The notes: generated from the letters alone by a model not told the origin. Shown: positions 8,371-17,382, counted from the stretch's first letter. The stretch: DNA of 64,000 nucleotides from Microbacterium sp. LWS13-1.2 (GCF_040144835.1 NZ_CP151632.1:2852001-2916000), one strand, 5' to 3'. Numbers and translations: made by a program.

Positions 8371-8404
8371 CGGATGCCGCGGCCCACTCCGGCCGCGGCA
8401 TCCG
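8371..8404. terminator. Hairpin terminator
   Basis: CGGATGCCGCGGCC and GGCCGCGGCATCCG form a perfect 14-bp stem with a 6-base loop between the convergent merR and small membrane protein genes. Confidence 0.85.
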
Positions 8405-8429
8405 CTGTCTTCACATCCGTGGTTGCAGA

Positions 8430-8594
8430 TCAGGTGTTGCGGTTCCCGCTGATCACTCTGAACAGGAATGCGATCAGCGCGATGACTCCGACGATGATGG
8501 CCACCCACAGCAGCCAGCTCAGTGCGGAGTTGAGGCCGCCGACGATCGCGAGAACGATCGCGACGACGATGATGATGATCAGGGCGAGGTTCAT
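8430..8594 (-). CDS. Small two-helix membrane protein
   Basis: A 54-residue protein starting MNLALIIIIVVAIVLAIVGG, followed by a second hydrophobic segment (LLWVAIIVGVIALIAFLF) and a short basic end, RVISGNRNT. I use the ATG at 8594 because AAGGAGA precedes it; a longer frame lacks support. It looks like the small stress-associated membrane proteins of Microbacteriaceae, but I do not recognise a named family. Confidence 0.75.
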   Translation of the reverse strand: MNLALIIIIVVAIVLAIVGGLNSALSWLLWVAIIVGVIALIAFLFRVISGNRNT

Positions 8595-8807
8595 GGGAGG
8601 TTCTCCTTCTGCTTCGTCGATGCACGGAATGCACCGCATGCCTCGTGGGCATGAACCGACAGTGGCACTCCGGCGTCGCCGCCCCCAGGGGGTTGACGAC
8701 GTTGCTTTTCCGGTGATACGTGGGGCCCCCGAGACGGCGGCTAAGGCGGGGCGCCGAGGATGTCAAGCCCCGTGAACGCATTCGCGCGCGCCCGTATTTT
8801 CGCCGTT

Positions 8808-9695
8808 ATGAGCACATCGCCGTCCACGGATCCGACGACCGCCCACCACGACGGAGCCTTTCCTCCGCAGGAGCAGGAGCAGCCCGGCCTGACGAACGAG
8901 ACGCGTCCCCGACCGGACCACGGCGAGCGCTCGTATCGGGGCTCGCTGCGCCTCGCCGAGCGCCGGGCCCTCATCACGGGCGGCGATTCCGGGATCGGCC
9001 GCGCCGTGGCGATCGCTTTCGCGCGGGAGGGTGCCGACGTCGCACTGACCTACCTCCCCGAGGAGCAGGAAGACGCCGACGAGACCACCCGCTGGATCAC
9101 CGAGGCCGGAACGCGTGCCCTGCCGCTCGGTGGCGACCTGCGCGAGGAGGACTTCTGCGCCGACATCGTCGACCGTACCGTCGGCGAGTTCGGCGGCCTC
9201 GACGTGCTCGTGCTGAACGCCGCGTATCAGAAGGATCGCGACCGCATCGACACTCTCGAGACGGCGGAGTGGGACCGCGTGTTCCGCACCAACCTGTACG
9301 CGCAGATGTTCACCGCGCGCGCGGCGGTGCCGCACCTCGCGCCCGGGTCGTCGATCATCGTGACGACCTCTATCCAGGCGTTCAACCCCTCGCCCGGACT
9401 GATCGACTACGCGATGACCAAAGCTGCGCAGGTCGCCTTCATCAAGGCGCTCGCGCAGGAGCTGGGCCCGAAGGGCATCCGTGTGAACGGCGTCGCCCCG
9501 GGACCCATCTGGACACCCCTCATCCCGGCGACGGGGTGGGATGCCGAGCGCCTCGGGTCGTTCGGCCAGGACACGCCCCTGGGCAGGGCGGGACAGCCCG
9601 CCGAGCTCGCCGGTGCCTACGTGTACCTGGCGAGCGACGACGCGACGTACACATCGGGCGCGATCCTGCCGGTCACCGGGGGCAAGGGCCTGTGA
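8808..9695 (+). CDS. SDR family oxidoreductase (YghA/glucose-ribitol dehydrogenase-like)
   Basis: A short-chain dehydrogenase of 295 residues with the long N-terminal extension (PPQEQEQPG) of the YghA-like group. The Rossmann motif is ITGGDSGIGRA, the Asn is in LNAAYQ, the Ser is in VTTSIQ, and the catalytic pair is YAMTK. It should use NAD(P)H on a carbonyl or alcohol substrate; the substrate is unknown. No strong ribosome site is seen. ATG 8808 gives the family-like beginning, and ATG 8760 (16 residues longer) is an alternative. A small Rho-N-like gene follows 36 bp later and probably shares the transcript. Confidence 0.88.
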   Translation: MSTSPSTDPTTAHHDGAFPPQEQEQPGLTNETRPRPDHGERSYRGSLRLAERRALITGGDSGIGRAVAIAFAREGADVALTYLPEEQEDADETTRWITEAGTRALPLGGDLREEDFCADIVDRTVGEFGGLDVLVLNAAYQKDRDRIDTLETAEWDRVFRTNLYAQMFTARAAVPHLAPGSSIIVTTSIQAFNPSPGLIDYAMTKAAQVAFIKALAQELGPKGIRVNGVAPGPIWTPLIPATGWDAERLGSFGQDTPLGRAGQPAELAGAYVYLASDDATYTSGAILPVTGGKGL

Positions 9696-9731
9696 CATCC
9701 GCCCACGAGGCGGTGACCGAAGGAGGAAACC

Positions 9732-9998
9732 ATGCCAGGACGACGCGGGTCCAGCCTCAAGGACCGCGAGATGTACGAGGAGCTCCGCGACGAGGGGGCC
9801 TCGAAGGAGAAGGCCGCCCGCATCTCGAACGCCGCCGCGAGCCAAGGCCGCAAGACGGTAGGCCGGCGCGGCGCGAACGCGAAGGACTACGACGATCGCA
9901 CCGTGCCCGAGCTGCGCAAGCGCGCCAAGGAGCTGGGCATCAAGGGCTACTCGGGCAAGAAGAAGTCCGAGCTCATCTCGATGATCCGCAACCACTGA
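9732..9998 (+). CDS. Small Rho termination factor N-terminal domain-like protein
   Basis: An 88-residue, very basic protein. The C-terminal part, VPELRKRAKELGIKGYSGKK, is a SAP/Rho-N type helix-turn-helix that binds nucleic acid. The N-terminal part (REMYEELRDEGASKEKAARI) matches small actinobacterial proteins of this kind. A strong GAAGGAGG ribosome site precedes the ATG. It probably forms a transcript with the SDR gene, ended by the hairpin at 10007-10060. Its function is not known. Confidence 0.85.
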   Translation: MPGRRGSSLKDREMYEELRDEGASKEKAARISNAAASQGRKTVGRRGANAKDYDDRTVPELRKRAKELGIKGYSGKKKSELISMIRNH

Positions 9999-10006
9999 CG
10001 ACGTGG

Positions 10007-10060
10007 TCGCCGGTCCCGCCGCAGAGCCGGTCGGAGGCCGCTCCGGCGGGACCGGCGACC
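10007..10060. terminator. Hairpin terminator, 15-bp perfect stem
   Basis: GTCGCCGGTCCCGCC at 10007-10021 pairs exactly with GGCGGGACCGGCGAC at 10046-10060. It ends the SDR/Rho-N transcript just before the topoisomerase start. Confidence 0.8.
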
Positions 10061-10076
10061 CGGGTAGCGTGAGCGG

Positions 10077-11045
10077 ATGGCGAAACTCGTCCGCTCCCGA
10101 CCCTACGAGGATCCGGGCTTTGGCCGGCTGCGCGCGGGATCGGGCTTCCGCTATGTCGATCCAAAGGGCCGCGCTCCGGGACCTCGACATCTCGCCCGTA
10201 TCCAGGCGCTGGTGATCCCGCCCGCCTGGCAGGACGTCTGGATCAGCGCCCGTGCGGAGGGACACATCCAAGCGGTCGGTGTCGATGACGCGGGCCGCCG
10301 GCAGTACCTGTACCACCCGGACTGGACGGCGGGCCGCGACCGCGGCAAGTTCGCGCGGGCGCTCGCGCTCGCCGAGGCGCTGCCCCGCGCGCGAGCGCGG
10401 GTCACGACGTCCCTCCGACGCGACGCCCTCGACCGCGAGCGGGTGCTTGCGGTCGCATTCCGGCTTCTGGACGACGCGGCGCCGCGCATCGGGTCGGAGC
10501 GCTACCTCGCCGCGCACGGCAGTCGCGGTCTCACGACGCTGCAGCGGCGCGACGCCTCGGTGGAGGCCTCCGTCGTGTCGCTGACGTTCCCCGGCAAGAG
10601 CGGCAAGCGGCAGCTGCTCGAGATCGACGACGCGGACCTCGCCCCCGCGGTCGAGCTGCTGGCCGCGGGGCGCTCGCGCTCGCCGCTGCTCGCGTGGCAG
10701 CGCGGCGGACGCCGGGTGCCCCTCACGCCGGCCGAGGTCAACGCGTACGTGCGGTCGCTCACCGGTGGACGGTTCACGGCGAAGGACTTCCGGACCCTGC
10801 GCGGCACGATCCTCGCGGCCGACGCGCTGGCGCGCATCGGCACGGTCGACACGAAGACCGAACTCAAGCGGGCCGAGACGCTCGCGGTACGGGCGACGGC
10901 CGAGGCGCTCGGCAACACACCGGCGGTCGCGCGCGGCTCGTACATCGACTCCCGCGTGTTCGCGCGGTATCGCGACGGGCATCTGCTCGACCTGTCGATC
11001 ACTCCCGAGTCCGCCATCCGCAGCCTGCTCCGCCCCGGCCGCTGA
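10077..11045 (+). CDS. DNA topoisomerase IB (poxvirus-like)
   Basis: A 322-residue type IB topoisomerase, which relaxes supercoils through a 3'-phosphotyrosyl intermediate. The bacterial family features are present: the N-terminal domain with GFRYVDPKG and IPPAWQDVWI, the Lys region FPGKSGK, the catalytic Arg in FRTLRGT, and the catalytic Tyr at about residue 289 in GSYIDSRV. The length matches bacterial TopIB. It stands alone, between a terminator upstream and a repeat plus crcB downstream. Confidence 0.93.
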   Translation: MAKLVRSRPYEDPGFGRLRAGSGFRYVDPKGRAPGPRHLARIQALVIPPAWQDVWISARAEGHIQAVGVDDAGRRQYLYHPDWTAGRDRGKFARALALAEALPRARARVTTSLRRDALDRERVLAVAFRLLDDAAPRIGSERYLAAHGSRGLTTLQRRDASVEASVVSLTFPGKSGKRQLLEIDDADLAPAVELLAAGRSRSPLLAWQRGGRRVPLTPAEVNAYVRSLTGGRFTAKDFRTLRGTILAADALARIGTVDTKTELKRAETLAVRATAEALGNTPAVARGSYIDSRVFARYRDGHLLDLSITPESAIRSLLRPGR

Positions 11046-11093
11046 GCCAGCTCGGAGCCGTGGTCACTCGTCGGCTCAGGGCGCTTCTTCTCT

Positions 11094-11151
11094 GCGTTTC
11101 GACTCGCAAGCTCGCTCAACGACCGGTGAACGGGTTCCCCGACGTTGAGCT
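11094..11151. repeat. Family A repeat, short copy
   Basis: GCGTTTCGACTCGCAAGCTC, then GCTCAACGACCGG and a facing GACGTTGAGCTCCGC. This is a shortened copy of the element at 1277-1436 and 32143-32250, sitting between topoisomerase and crcB. Confidence 0.75.
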
Positions 11152-11178
11152 CCGCGGGCACCGGAGTAGCGTGAAGGG

Positions 11179-11592
11179 ATGCCGCAGCCCGTCGATCCGC
11201 GCGTGCTCGGGGCCACTGTGGCGGGAGGGATGATCGGCGTATTCGCGCGCGCGCTCATCGTCGCGCCTGTCCACGATCCGGCGGCGGTGCCGTGGGTGAC
11301 GCTCGGCATCAACGTCGCCGGATCGCTGATCCTCGGGATCGTGGTTGGCTGGCTCGATGACCGCCGCCCGCTCGCCCGGGCGTTCCTCGGCACTGGGATC
11401 CTGGGCGGCTTCACGACCTACAGCGCGTTCGCAGTCGCGACGGGGCTGTGGGTCACCACGCCGTGGCTCGCCGCGGGGCTGGCCGCGGCATCCGTCGCCG
11501 GAGGACTGGCGGGCGCGCTCGCCGGACTCTTCCTCGGACGCCGGATCGCGGACCGGCCGGGCAGCGTCGAATTCCCCGAGGACGCCGAGTGA
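11179..11592 (+). CDS. crcB: Fluoride efflux channel subunit (CrcB/Fluc), first copy
   Basis: A 137-residue, four-helix membrane protein. The Fluc signatures are visible: the N-terminal GGMIGVFARAL, the conserved Asn in GINVAGS, and the GGFTTYSAF segment with pore Phe/Thr residues. Fluc channels are dual-topology dimers that release F- from the cell. The stop overlaps the GTG of the second crcB by 4 bp, so the two products probably form a heterodimer. No fluoride riboswitch fold was recognised upstream. Confidence 0.93.
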   Translation: MPQPVDPRVLGATVAGGMIGVFARALIVAPVHDPAAVPWVTLGINVAGSLILGIVVGWLDDRRPLARAFLGTGILGGFTTYSAFAVATGLWVTTPWLAAGLAAASVAGGLAGALAGLFLGRRIADRPGSVEFPEDAE

Positions 11593-11966
11593 GCCCGTGG
11601 CTGCTGCTCGCCGCGCTCGCCGGCGGTGTAGGCGCCGGACTCCGTTACGTCGTCGACCGGCTGCTCACGCCGGCGGGTGGGATGGGGTTCCCGTGGGGGA
11701 TCCTCGTGGTGAACGTCTCGGGGTCCTTCGCCCTCGGGGTGATCACCGGGCTCGGTGCCGTCATCGCTCCCGAACTGTCGCTGGTGCTCGGTCTCGGCCT
11801 TCTGGGGGGCTACACGACCTTCAGCACCGTCTCCGTCGAGACGATGCTGATCGCCCAGCGGAGACGCCGGCGGGATGCCGCGCTCAACCTGTTCGGCACG
11901 CTGGCACTCGCGGTGCTCGCCGCGGGCCTCGGACTCCTGCTCGGCGGCGGGCTCGCGGCGCTCTGA
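11589..11966 (+). CDS. crcB: Fluoride efflux channel subunit (CrcB/Fluc), second copy
   Basis: A 125-residue partner of the preceding CrcB, with GGVGAGLRYVVDR, VNVSGSFALG and GGYTTFSTVSVET. Its GTG start lies inside a 4-bp overlap (GTGA) with the first gene, which shows translational coupling. Paired crcB genes in Gram-positive bacteria usually encode subunits of opposite orientation that work together. Confidence 0.93.
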   Translation: MSPWLLLAALAGGVGAGLRYVVDRLLTPAGGMGFPWGILVVNVSGSFALGVITGLGAVIAPELSLVLGLGLLGGYTTFSTVSVETMLIAQRRRRRDAALNLFGTLALAVLAAGLGLLLGGGLAAL

Positions 11967-11985
11967 GCGCGGCCTGGTTCAGGAA

Positions 11986-12036
11986 TCTCATATGAGAACC
12001 GCATGAAATACTGACAACCGATACATCTCCGTATCG
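11986..12036 (+). promoter_or_regulatory. Two palindromes ahead of the RND gene
   Basis: TCTCATATGAGA (11986-11997) is a perfect 12-bp palindrome. CGATAC-ATCTCC-GTATCG (12019-12036) is a second inverted repeat. Both lie in an AT-richer stretch 50-100 bp before the transporter start, where operators of a local repressor would be expected. No regulator gene is adjacent. Confidence 0.5.
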
Positions 12037-12085
12037 TGCGGGCTCCCGCATCCCCCTGCACCACCACACCAGCGAAGGCCTCCGT

Positions 12086-15000
12086 GTGTCGAACCTCGCC
12101 GTCCTGAGTCTCAAGAACCGCGCTCTGATCGCTCTGATCACGATCGTCGCCGCCATCTTCGGTGGACTCGCGCTCACGAATCTCAAGCAAGAGCTCATCC
12201 CCTCGATCGAGTTCCCCGCGCTCATCGTCGTCTCCACCTACCCGGGCGCGTCGCCCGAGGTCGTGAGCAACGACGTGTCGGTGCCCATCGAGACAGCGAT
12301 CCAGGGCGTTCCGGGACTCGAGTCGTCGACCGCCACGAGCACCACGAACGCCTCGATCGTGCAGGCGTCCTTCACCTACGGCACCGACCTCGCGACCGCC
12401 GAGCAGAAGATGACGCAGGCGATCAACCGCATCAAGAGCCAGCTGCCCGAGGGGGTCGATCCGAACGTCATCTCGGCGAGCATCGACGACTTCCCGGTGA
12501 TCCAGCTGGCGGTGACCGGCTACGACGACGAAGCGACGATCCAGGCCCAGCTCGAGGCATCCGTCGTGCCCGATCTCGAGGATGTGGCCGGCGTCAACGC
12601 GGCACAGATCGTCGGCGGCGTCGGCCAGCGCGTCACGATCACACCCGACCAGGCGGAGCTCGCCGCGTCCGGGTACACGCCGCAGGCGATCACAGACGCG
12701 CTTGATCAGAACGGCGTGCTGTTCCCCGGCGGCGAGATCACGGAGAACGACGAGACACTCACCGTGCAGACCGGCTCGAAGATCACCTCGGTCGACGAGA
12801 TCGCGGCGCTGCCGCTCGTGCCTTCGACGGCCGAGCAGTTCCAGGGCGGCGAGAAGACCATCGCGGATGTCGCGACCGTCGCCGAGGAGGCCGACCCCGT
12901 CACCACGGTCTCGCGCGTGAACGGCGAGCCGGCCCTGACGATCGCGGTGACGAAGCTGCCCGCGGCCAACACCGTCGACGTTTCGCGTGGTGTGCTCGCG
13001 ATCCTTCCCGACCTCGAGGACTCCCTCGACGGCGCCGAGTTCACCGTCGTCTTCGATCAGGCCCCCTACATCCAGGAGTCGATCGACACGCTCGCGAAGG
13101 AAGGTCTGCTCGGCCTCGTCTTCGCGGTGCTGGTGATCTTCGTCTTCCTGGTGTCGGTGCGCTCGACGCTCGTCGCGGCGATCTCGATCCCGACCAGCCT
13201 GCTGATCACGTTCATCGGCCTCCAGGCGTTCGGGTACTCGCTGAACATCCTGACGCTCGGTGCGATCACGATCGCGATCGGGCGAGTTGTCGACGACTCG
13301 ATCGTCGTCATCGAGAACATCAAGAGGCATTACGTCGGCGACGCGAACAAGACGACCGCGATCCTGCGCGGCGTGCGCGAGGTCGCCTCGGCCATCACGG
13401 CGTCGACGATCGTGACGGTCGCGGTGTTCCTGCCGATCGCGTTCGTCGGCGACGTCACGGGGGAGCTCTTCCGTCCGTTCGCGATGACGGTCACGATCGC
13501 GATGACCGCGTCGCTGTTCGTGGCGCTCACGATCGTGCCGGTGCTCGCCTACTGGTTCCTCAAGCCGGGGAAGCAGATCCTGGATGCCGAGGGTGCTGCG
13601 ATCGACCCCGAAGACCCGGCCGCACCTCCGAGCCGCCTGCAGAAGGCGTACCTGCCGATCCTGCGCTGGACGCTCAAGCACTCGTGGGTGACGCTCGCGC
13701 TCGCCGTGCTGGTGCTGGTCGGCACGATCGCCGCCGCGCCGTTCATGAAGACGAACTTCCTGGGCGACTCGGGACAGAACACCTTCACGATGACGCAGGA
13801 CATCGGTCCGGCGCCCTCGCTCGAGGCCGAGAGCGCCGCGGCGGAGCAGGTCGAGGAGGTGCTGCTCGGCATCGACGGCATCGAGACGGTGCAGGTGTCG
13901 ATCGGCTCGAGCGGCTCCGCCCTGCGCGACGCCTTCTCGGGCGGCGGCAGCGGCGTCACGTACTCGATCACCACCGACCCGGATGTCGACCAGGTGGCGT
14001 TGCGCGAAGAGGTGCAGGAGGCCGTCGCCGACCTCGACGACGCGGGTGAGATCACGGTCGCAGCCGGCGGCGGCGGCTTCGGCTCGACCGACATCGCGAT
14101 CGACGTGACGGCTCCCGACTCCGAGACCCTGCAGACCGCGACGGATGCCGTCATCGCAGCCGTCGACGGCACCGACGGCGTGGGGCAGGTCACGAGCAAC
14201 CTCGCGGCATCCCTGCCGTACATCGCGGTGACCGTCGACCGCGACAAGGCCGCCCAGCTCGGTCTGTCGGAGGTCGCGGTCGGCGCGCTGGTGTCGAACA
14301 CGATGCAGCCGCGGTCCATCGGCACGGTCGAGATCGACGACACGTCGTTGACGGTCTACCTCGCGGCGTCCGAGACGCCGGCGTCGCTCGACGAGCTGCG
14401 TCAGCTCCAGGTGCCGAGCGCCACCGGCCCGATCGCGCTCGAAGAGGTCGCGACGGTCGAACAGAGCGAGGGCCCCACGTCGATCACGACCGAGGCGGGC
14501 CAGCGCACGTCGACGGTCACGGTGACCCCGTCGACCGACGACCTCGCGACCGCTTCTGCCTCGGTGACCACCGCGCTCGCCGATGCCGACCTGCCCGCGT
14601 CGGCCGACGCGACGCTCGGCGGCGTCGTGACGCAGCAGCAGGACGCGTTCTCACAGCTCGGCCTCGCCCTGCTCGCCGCGATCCTCATCGTCTACATCGT
14701 GATGGTGGCGACGTTCAAGTCGCTGCGCCAGCCGCTGCTGCTGCTCATCTCGGTGCCGTTCGCGGCGACGGGGGCGATCCTGCTGCAGATCATCACGGGC
14801 GTGCCGCTCGGCGTCGCATCGCTCATCGGCGTGCTGATGCTCATCGGCATCGTGGTGACGAACGCCATCGTGCTCGTGGACCTCGTGAACCAGTACCGCG
14901 AGAAGGGCCTCACGGCCCACGATGCGACCGTCGCCGGCGGCTCGCGCCGTCTGCGCCCGATCCTCATGACGGCCCTTGCCACGATCTTCGCCCTCACGCC

Positions 15001-16141
15001 GATGGCGCTCGGGATCACCGGACAGGGCGGCTTCATCTCGCAGCCGCTCGCGATCGTCGTGATCGGCGGCCTGGTGTCGTCTACGGTGCTCACGCTGCTC
15101 GTGCTCCCGACGCTGTACAACCTCGTCGAGGGTGCGAAGGAGCGGCGCGCGGCGCGTCGCCGCGGCACCGACGGCGACGGTGGTGGCGACGGCGGTCCGG
15201 CTCCCGACGGCGAGGGTCCCGGCGACGGCACGGATGCCGAGGCCGAGCGTGAGCTCGTCGGCGCCGGTGTCGGCGCCGGCGCGGGCGCGGGACTCGTGGC
15301 GGCGGGGACCGGCGAGGCAGCGGGCGGCGCGGGTGCCGGTGCCGCAGGTGCGGCAGGCGTCGCGGCTGGCGTCGCAGGCGCGGCTGCACTCGAGACGCGA
15401 CGCGAGCGTCGCCAGCGCGAACGCGGTGCGGTGTCAGAGGTCGCCGTGCCGGTGATCGAGGAGGGGCCCGACGTCGAGGTATCGGACTCGGCGCCCGCAC
15501 CCGCGGTCATCGACGCCGTGCCCGCGGCGTCCGAGGAGCACGTTCAGGCGTCCGCCGACGCCGACGCGCCGGTCGACACCGAGGCGACTGTCATCGATGC
15601 CGTGCCGACGGCCGAGCCTTCGGCCGACGGGATCGCTGAGCCGCAGGAGGACGCGGAAGCCGGCGGGTTGGATGCCGCCGGGCAGGCATCCGTGACCGAG
15701 CCGGAGGCGCTCGCATCCGAGTCGTCGGTGGGTGCGTTCGGGTCCGACGCCGAGCAGCCGGAAGAGTCCGACGCGGCGATCGGGGACACGAGCGCGGCGG
15801 ACACCGATGCGGCAGACGTCGCACCGGCCGGCCCCGAGGGCGAGAGCGACGCCTCCGGTGAGTCCGAGATCGAGCCGGCAGAGCATCCCGAGACCGCGGC
15901 GGACGAGCCGCCGCTCGATGGATCGGCCGGTTCGACCGACGAGCCCGGGCTGGAGTCCGAGCCGGAGTCCGTCGACGACGCCGAGAGCGCGGCTGGAGTC
16001 CATGTGCCCGAATCGGAGCCCGTCGCGGACGAGGCACGTCCGTCCGAGGATGCGGAACCCGCAGCCGAGGGTTCCGAGACGAGCGAGGAGCCCGCTTCCG
16101 AACGCGATGGCGACGGCGACGACCGTCGCCACGACGCCTGA
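12086..16141 (+). CDS. RND (AcrB/HAE1-like) transporter with long acidic C-terminal tail
   Basis: 1351 residues. The first roughly 1010 form a full AcrB-type RND protein: TM1 (IALITIVAAIFGGLAL), a porter loop with TYPGASPEVV, TM2 from about residue 340, the TM4 motif GRVVDDSIVVIENI with the proton-relay Asp pair, a second porter loop, and terminal helices ending VLPTLYNLVEG. The remaining roughly 340 residues are a cytoplasmic tail, first basic (ERRAARRRG), then Gly/Ala-rich, then strongly acidic, with a repeated VIDAVP. RND pumps export drugs, lipids or surfactants using the proton gradient; the closest Gram-positive type is SwrC/YerP. No membrane-fusion partner is encoded nearby. The GTG start lacks a strong ribosome site. 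Confidence 0.9.
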   Translation: MSNLAVLSLKNRALIALITIVAAIFGGLALTNLKQELIPSIEFPALIVVSTYPGASPEVVSNDVSVPIETAIQGVPGLESSTATSTTNASIVQASFTYGTDLATAEQKMTQAINRIKSQLPEGVDPNVISASIDDFPVIQLAVTGYDDEATIQAQLEASVVPDLEDVAGVNAAQIVGGVGQRVTITPDQAELAASGYTPQAITDALDQNGVLFPGGEITENDETLTVQTGSKITSVDEIAALPLVPSTAEQFQGGEKTIADVATVAEEADPVTTVSRVNGEPALTIAVTKLPAANTVDVSRGVLAILPDLEDSLDGAEFTVVFDQAPYIQESIDTLAKEGLLGLVFAVLVIFVFLVSVRSTLVAAISIPTSLLITFIGLQAFGYSLNILTLGAITIAIGRVVDDSIVVIENIKRHYVGDANKTTAILRGVREVASAITASTIVTVAVFLPIAFVGDVTGELFRPFAMTVTIAMTASLFVALTIVPVLAYWFLKPGKQILDAEGAAIDPEDPAAPPSRLQKAYLPILRWTLKHSWVTLALAVLVLVGTIAAAPFMKTNFLGDSGQNTFTMTQDIGPAPSLEAESAAAEQVEEVLLGIDGIETVQVSIGSSGSALRDAFSGGGSGVTYSITTDPDVDQVALREEVQEAVADLDDAGEITVAAGGGGFGSTDIAIDVTAPDSETLQTATDAVIAAVDGTDGVGQVTSNLAASLPYIAVTVDRDKAAQLGLSEVAVGALVSNTMQPRSIGTVEIDDTSLTVYLAASETPASLDELRQLQVPSATGPIALEEVATVEQSEGPTSITTEAGQRTSTVTVTPSTDDLATASASVTTALADADLPASADATLGGVVTQQQDAFSQLGLALLAAILIVYIVMVATFKSLRQPLLLLISVPFAATGAILLQIITGVPLGVASLIGVLMLIGIVVTNAIVLVDLVNQYREKGLTAHDATVAGGSRRLRPILMTALATIFALTPMALGITGQGGFISQPLAIVVIGGLVSSTVLTLLVLPTLYNLVEGAKERRAARRRGTDGDGGGDGGPAPDGEGPGDGTDAEAERELVGAGVGAGAGAGLVAAGTGEAAGGAGAGAAGAAGVAAGVAGAAALETRRERRQRERGAVSEVAVPVIEEGPDVEVSDSAPAPAVIDAVPAASEEHVQASADADAPVDTEATVIDAVPTAEPSADGIAEPQEDAEAGGLDAAGQASVTEPEALASESSVGAFGSDAEQPEESDAAIGDTSAADTDAADVAPAGPEGESDASGESEIEPAEHPETAADEPPLDGSAGSTDEPGLESEPESVDDAESAAGVHVPESEPVADEARPSEDAEPAAEGSETSEEPASERDGDGDDRRHDA

Positions 16142-16165
16142 CGCCGGTCTCGAACGCGTCTGACG

Positions 16166-16207
16166 GGGACGGTCCCGCGCCGCCTGGAGCGGGCGTGGGA
16201 CCGTCCC
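16166..16207. terminator. Bidirectional hairpin terminator
   Basis: GGGACGGTCCCGCGCC pairs with GGGCGTGGGACCGTCCC around a short loop between the convergent RND and VOC genes. Confidence 0.85.
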
Positions 16208-16210
16208 TTC

Positions 16211-16648
16211 TCAGTTCTTCTTCAGCTCCTCGGCGAGCATCACCAGGATGCCGCTGGGACCGCGGAGGTAGGTGAGCTTGTAGACGTCCTGGTAGGTGGC
16301 CACGCCGCGCAGCGGATGGCAGCCGTGTCTCGCGGCGATCTCGAGGGCTTCGTCGATGTCGTCGACGGAGAAGGCCACCCGGTGCATGCCGATCTCGTTG
16401 GGGAGCGTGGGCTCGGTCTCGATCGCTTCGGGATGGATGTACTCGAAGAGCTCGAGCTGGCCACGGCCGTCGGGCGTCTGCAGCATCGCGATTCTGGCGT
16501 GGTTCCCGTCGAGTCCGACGGCGGTGTCGGTCCACTCCCCGCTGACCGTGTCGCGGCCGACCACCGTGAGACCGAGGTCGGTGAAGAACGCGATGGTCGC
16601 ATCGAGGTCGCGCACGGCGATGCCGACATTCTCGAGTTTGATGGCCAT
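16211..16648 (-). CDS. VOC family protein (methylmalonyl-CoA epimerase/glyoxalase-like)
   Basis: A 145-residue vicinal-oxygen-chelate protein with two beta-alpha-beta-beta-beta modules. Visible are VGIAVRDLDATIAFFTDLG, the metal-ligand type positions in LELFEY and MHRVAFSVDDID, and the final GPSGILVMLAEE. It resembles the methylmalonyl-CoA epimerase-like/dioxygenase-like branch, but the substrate is unclear. The start at MAIKLENVG (16648) fits the fold; a few in-frame starts upstream add unsupported residues. Confidence 0.85.
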   Translation of the reverse strand: MAIKLENVGIAVRDLDATIAFFTDLGLTVVGRDTVSGEWTDTAVGLDGNHARIAMLQTPDGRGQLELFEYIHPEAIETEPTLPNEIGMHRVAFSVDDIDEALEIAARHGCHPLRGVATYQDVYKLTYLRGPSGILVMLAEELKKN

Positions 16649-16763
16649 GCGTTGCATGCTACTCAGCACGGCCCACACGGGCTGAGGGTCGTGTCGCTAC
16701 CGTGAGAGCCGTGCCTTTCGCGCTCGGGCCGGCGCCACAGGTGATCGGCTGGTCGTGTGCGAT

Positions 16764-16994
16764 CTAGTGCGACGCGAGGGCGGACTGCCACCGGTGCTGC
16801 TCGCGGGCGAAGAGCACGGCGAAGATGCCCCACACGCCGAGGTCGTCGGCGAAGCCGAGTGGTCCCAGCAGCAGCTCGGGGATCAGATCGATCGGCGCGA
16901 ACGTGTAGACGACAGCGGCGATCGCGACGACCCATGTCGTCGGCGCGACACGGTGCTCGCGGCGCTTGACCGCCCTGACAAACCTCCACCACAT
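16764..16994 (-). CDS. YkvA family protein (DUF1232)
   Basis: A 76-residue protein with the DUF1232 core YTFAPIDLIPELLLGPLGF and ADDLGV, flanked by a basic N-terminus and one or two membrane-like helices. The conserved PxDLIPD-type motif marks the YkvA family, whose function is unknown. It stands alone between two short gaps. Confidence 0.88.
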   Translation of the reverse strand: MWWRFVRAVKRREHRVAPTTWVVAIAAVVYTFAPIDLIPELLLGPLGFADDLGVWGIFAVLFAREQHRWQSALASH

Positions 16995-17087
16995 GCTCCC
17001 CAGTGTGCGCGTGCAGCACGTCGGACGGCCCGCCGAGACGGAATCGTGATCGTTCAGTCAGAAGATCCACAGCCCGTGGTCAGCGGG

Positions 17088-17264
17088 TCACGGCTCGCCC
17101 TGCCCCGCCTTCTCGTCCTCTTCCGGCTCGAACGTCGACGGCACGCCCGTGTGCCCCGCCGCGACCCCGTCGGGCGCGTCGGGGATCGTCCCGTCGCGTC
17201 CGAGGCCGCCGGGCTTGCGGGTGCCCTCGTCGTCGGTCTTCGGCTCTTCTGCGTTGCGATTCAT
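17088..17264 (-). CDS. Small acidic hypothetical protein
   Basis: A 58-residue frame starting MNRNAEEPKTDDEGTRKPGG and ending EPEEDEKAGQGEP. A GGGAG ribosome site sits about 7 bases before the ATG. The composition (Gly, Pro, Asp, Glu; no hydrophobic core) suggests a disordered protein. Codon use fits a real gene in this frame, with G or C at most third positions. I do not recognise a family. Confidence 0.6.
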   Translation of the reverse strand: MNRNAEEPKTDDEGTRKPGGLGRDGTIPDAPDGVAAGHTGVPSTFEPEEDEKAGQGEP

Positions 17265-17382
17265 CGGTTGCTCCCTTGCTCGTCAGCGGAAACGTACGCC
17301 GACCCGCGGGCGCACGGATCCCGGTTGACAAACGGCGGAGCACTGCGCCGGCGCACGCGCGAGCGCGGCGACGGGTCCCGTG

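Noticed and set aside
8763..10982. 739-codon frame opposite the SDR, Rho-N and topoisomerase genes
   Set aside because: It is an antisense shadow of GC-rich genes, Arg/Ala/Gly-rich with no domain, crosses a terminator and overlaps well-supported genes.
11046..11178. Fluoride riboswitch before crcB
   Set aside because: I looked for the conserved riboswitch core and saw only a family A repeat and a normal leader.
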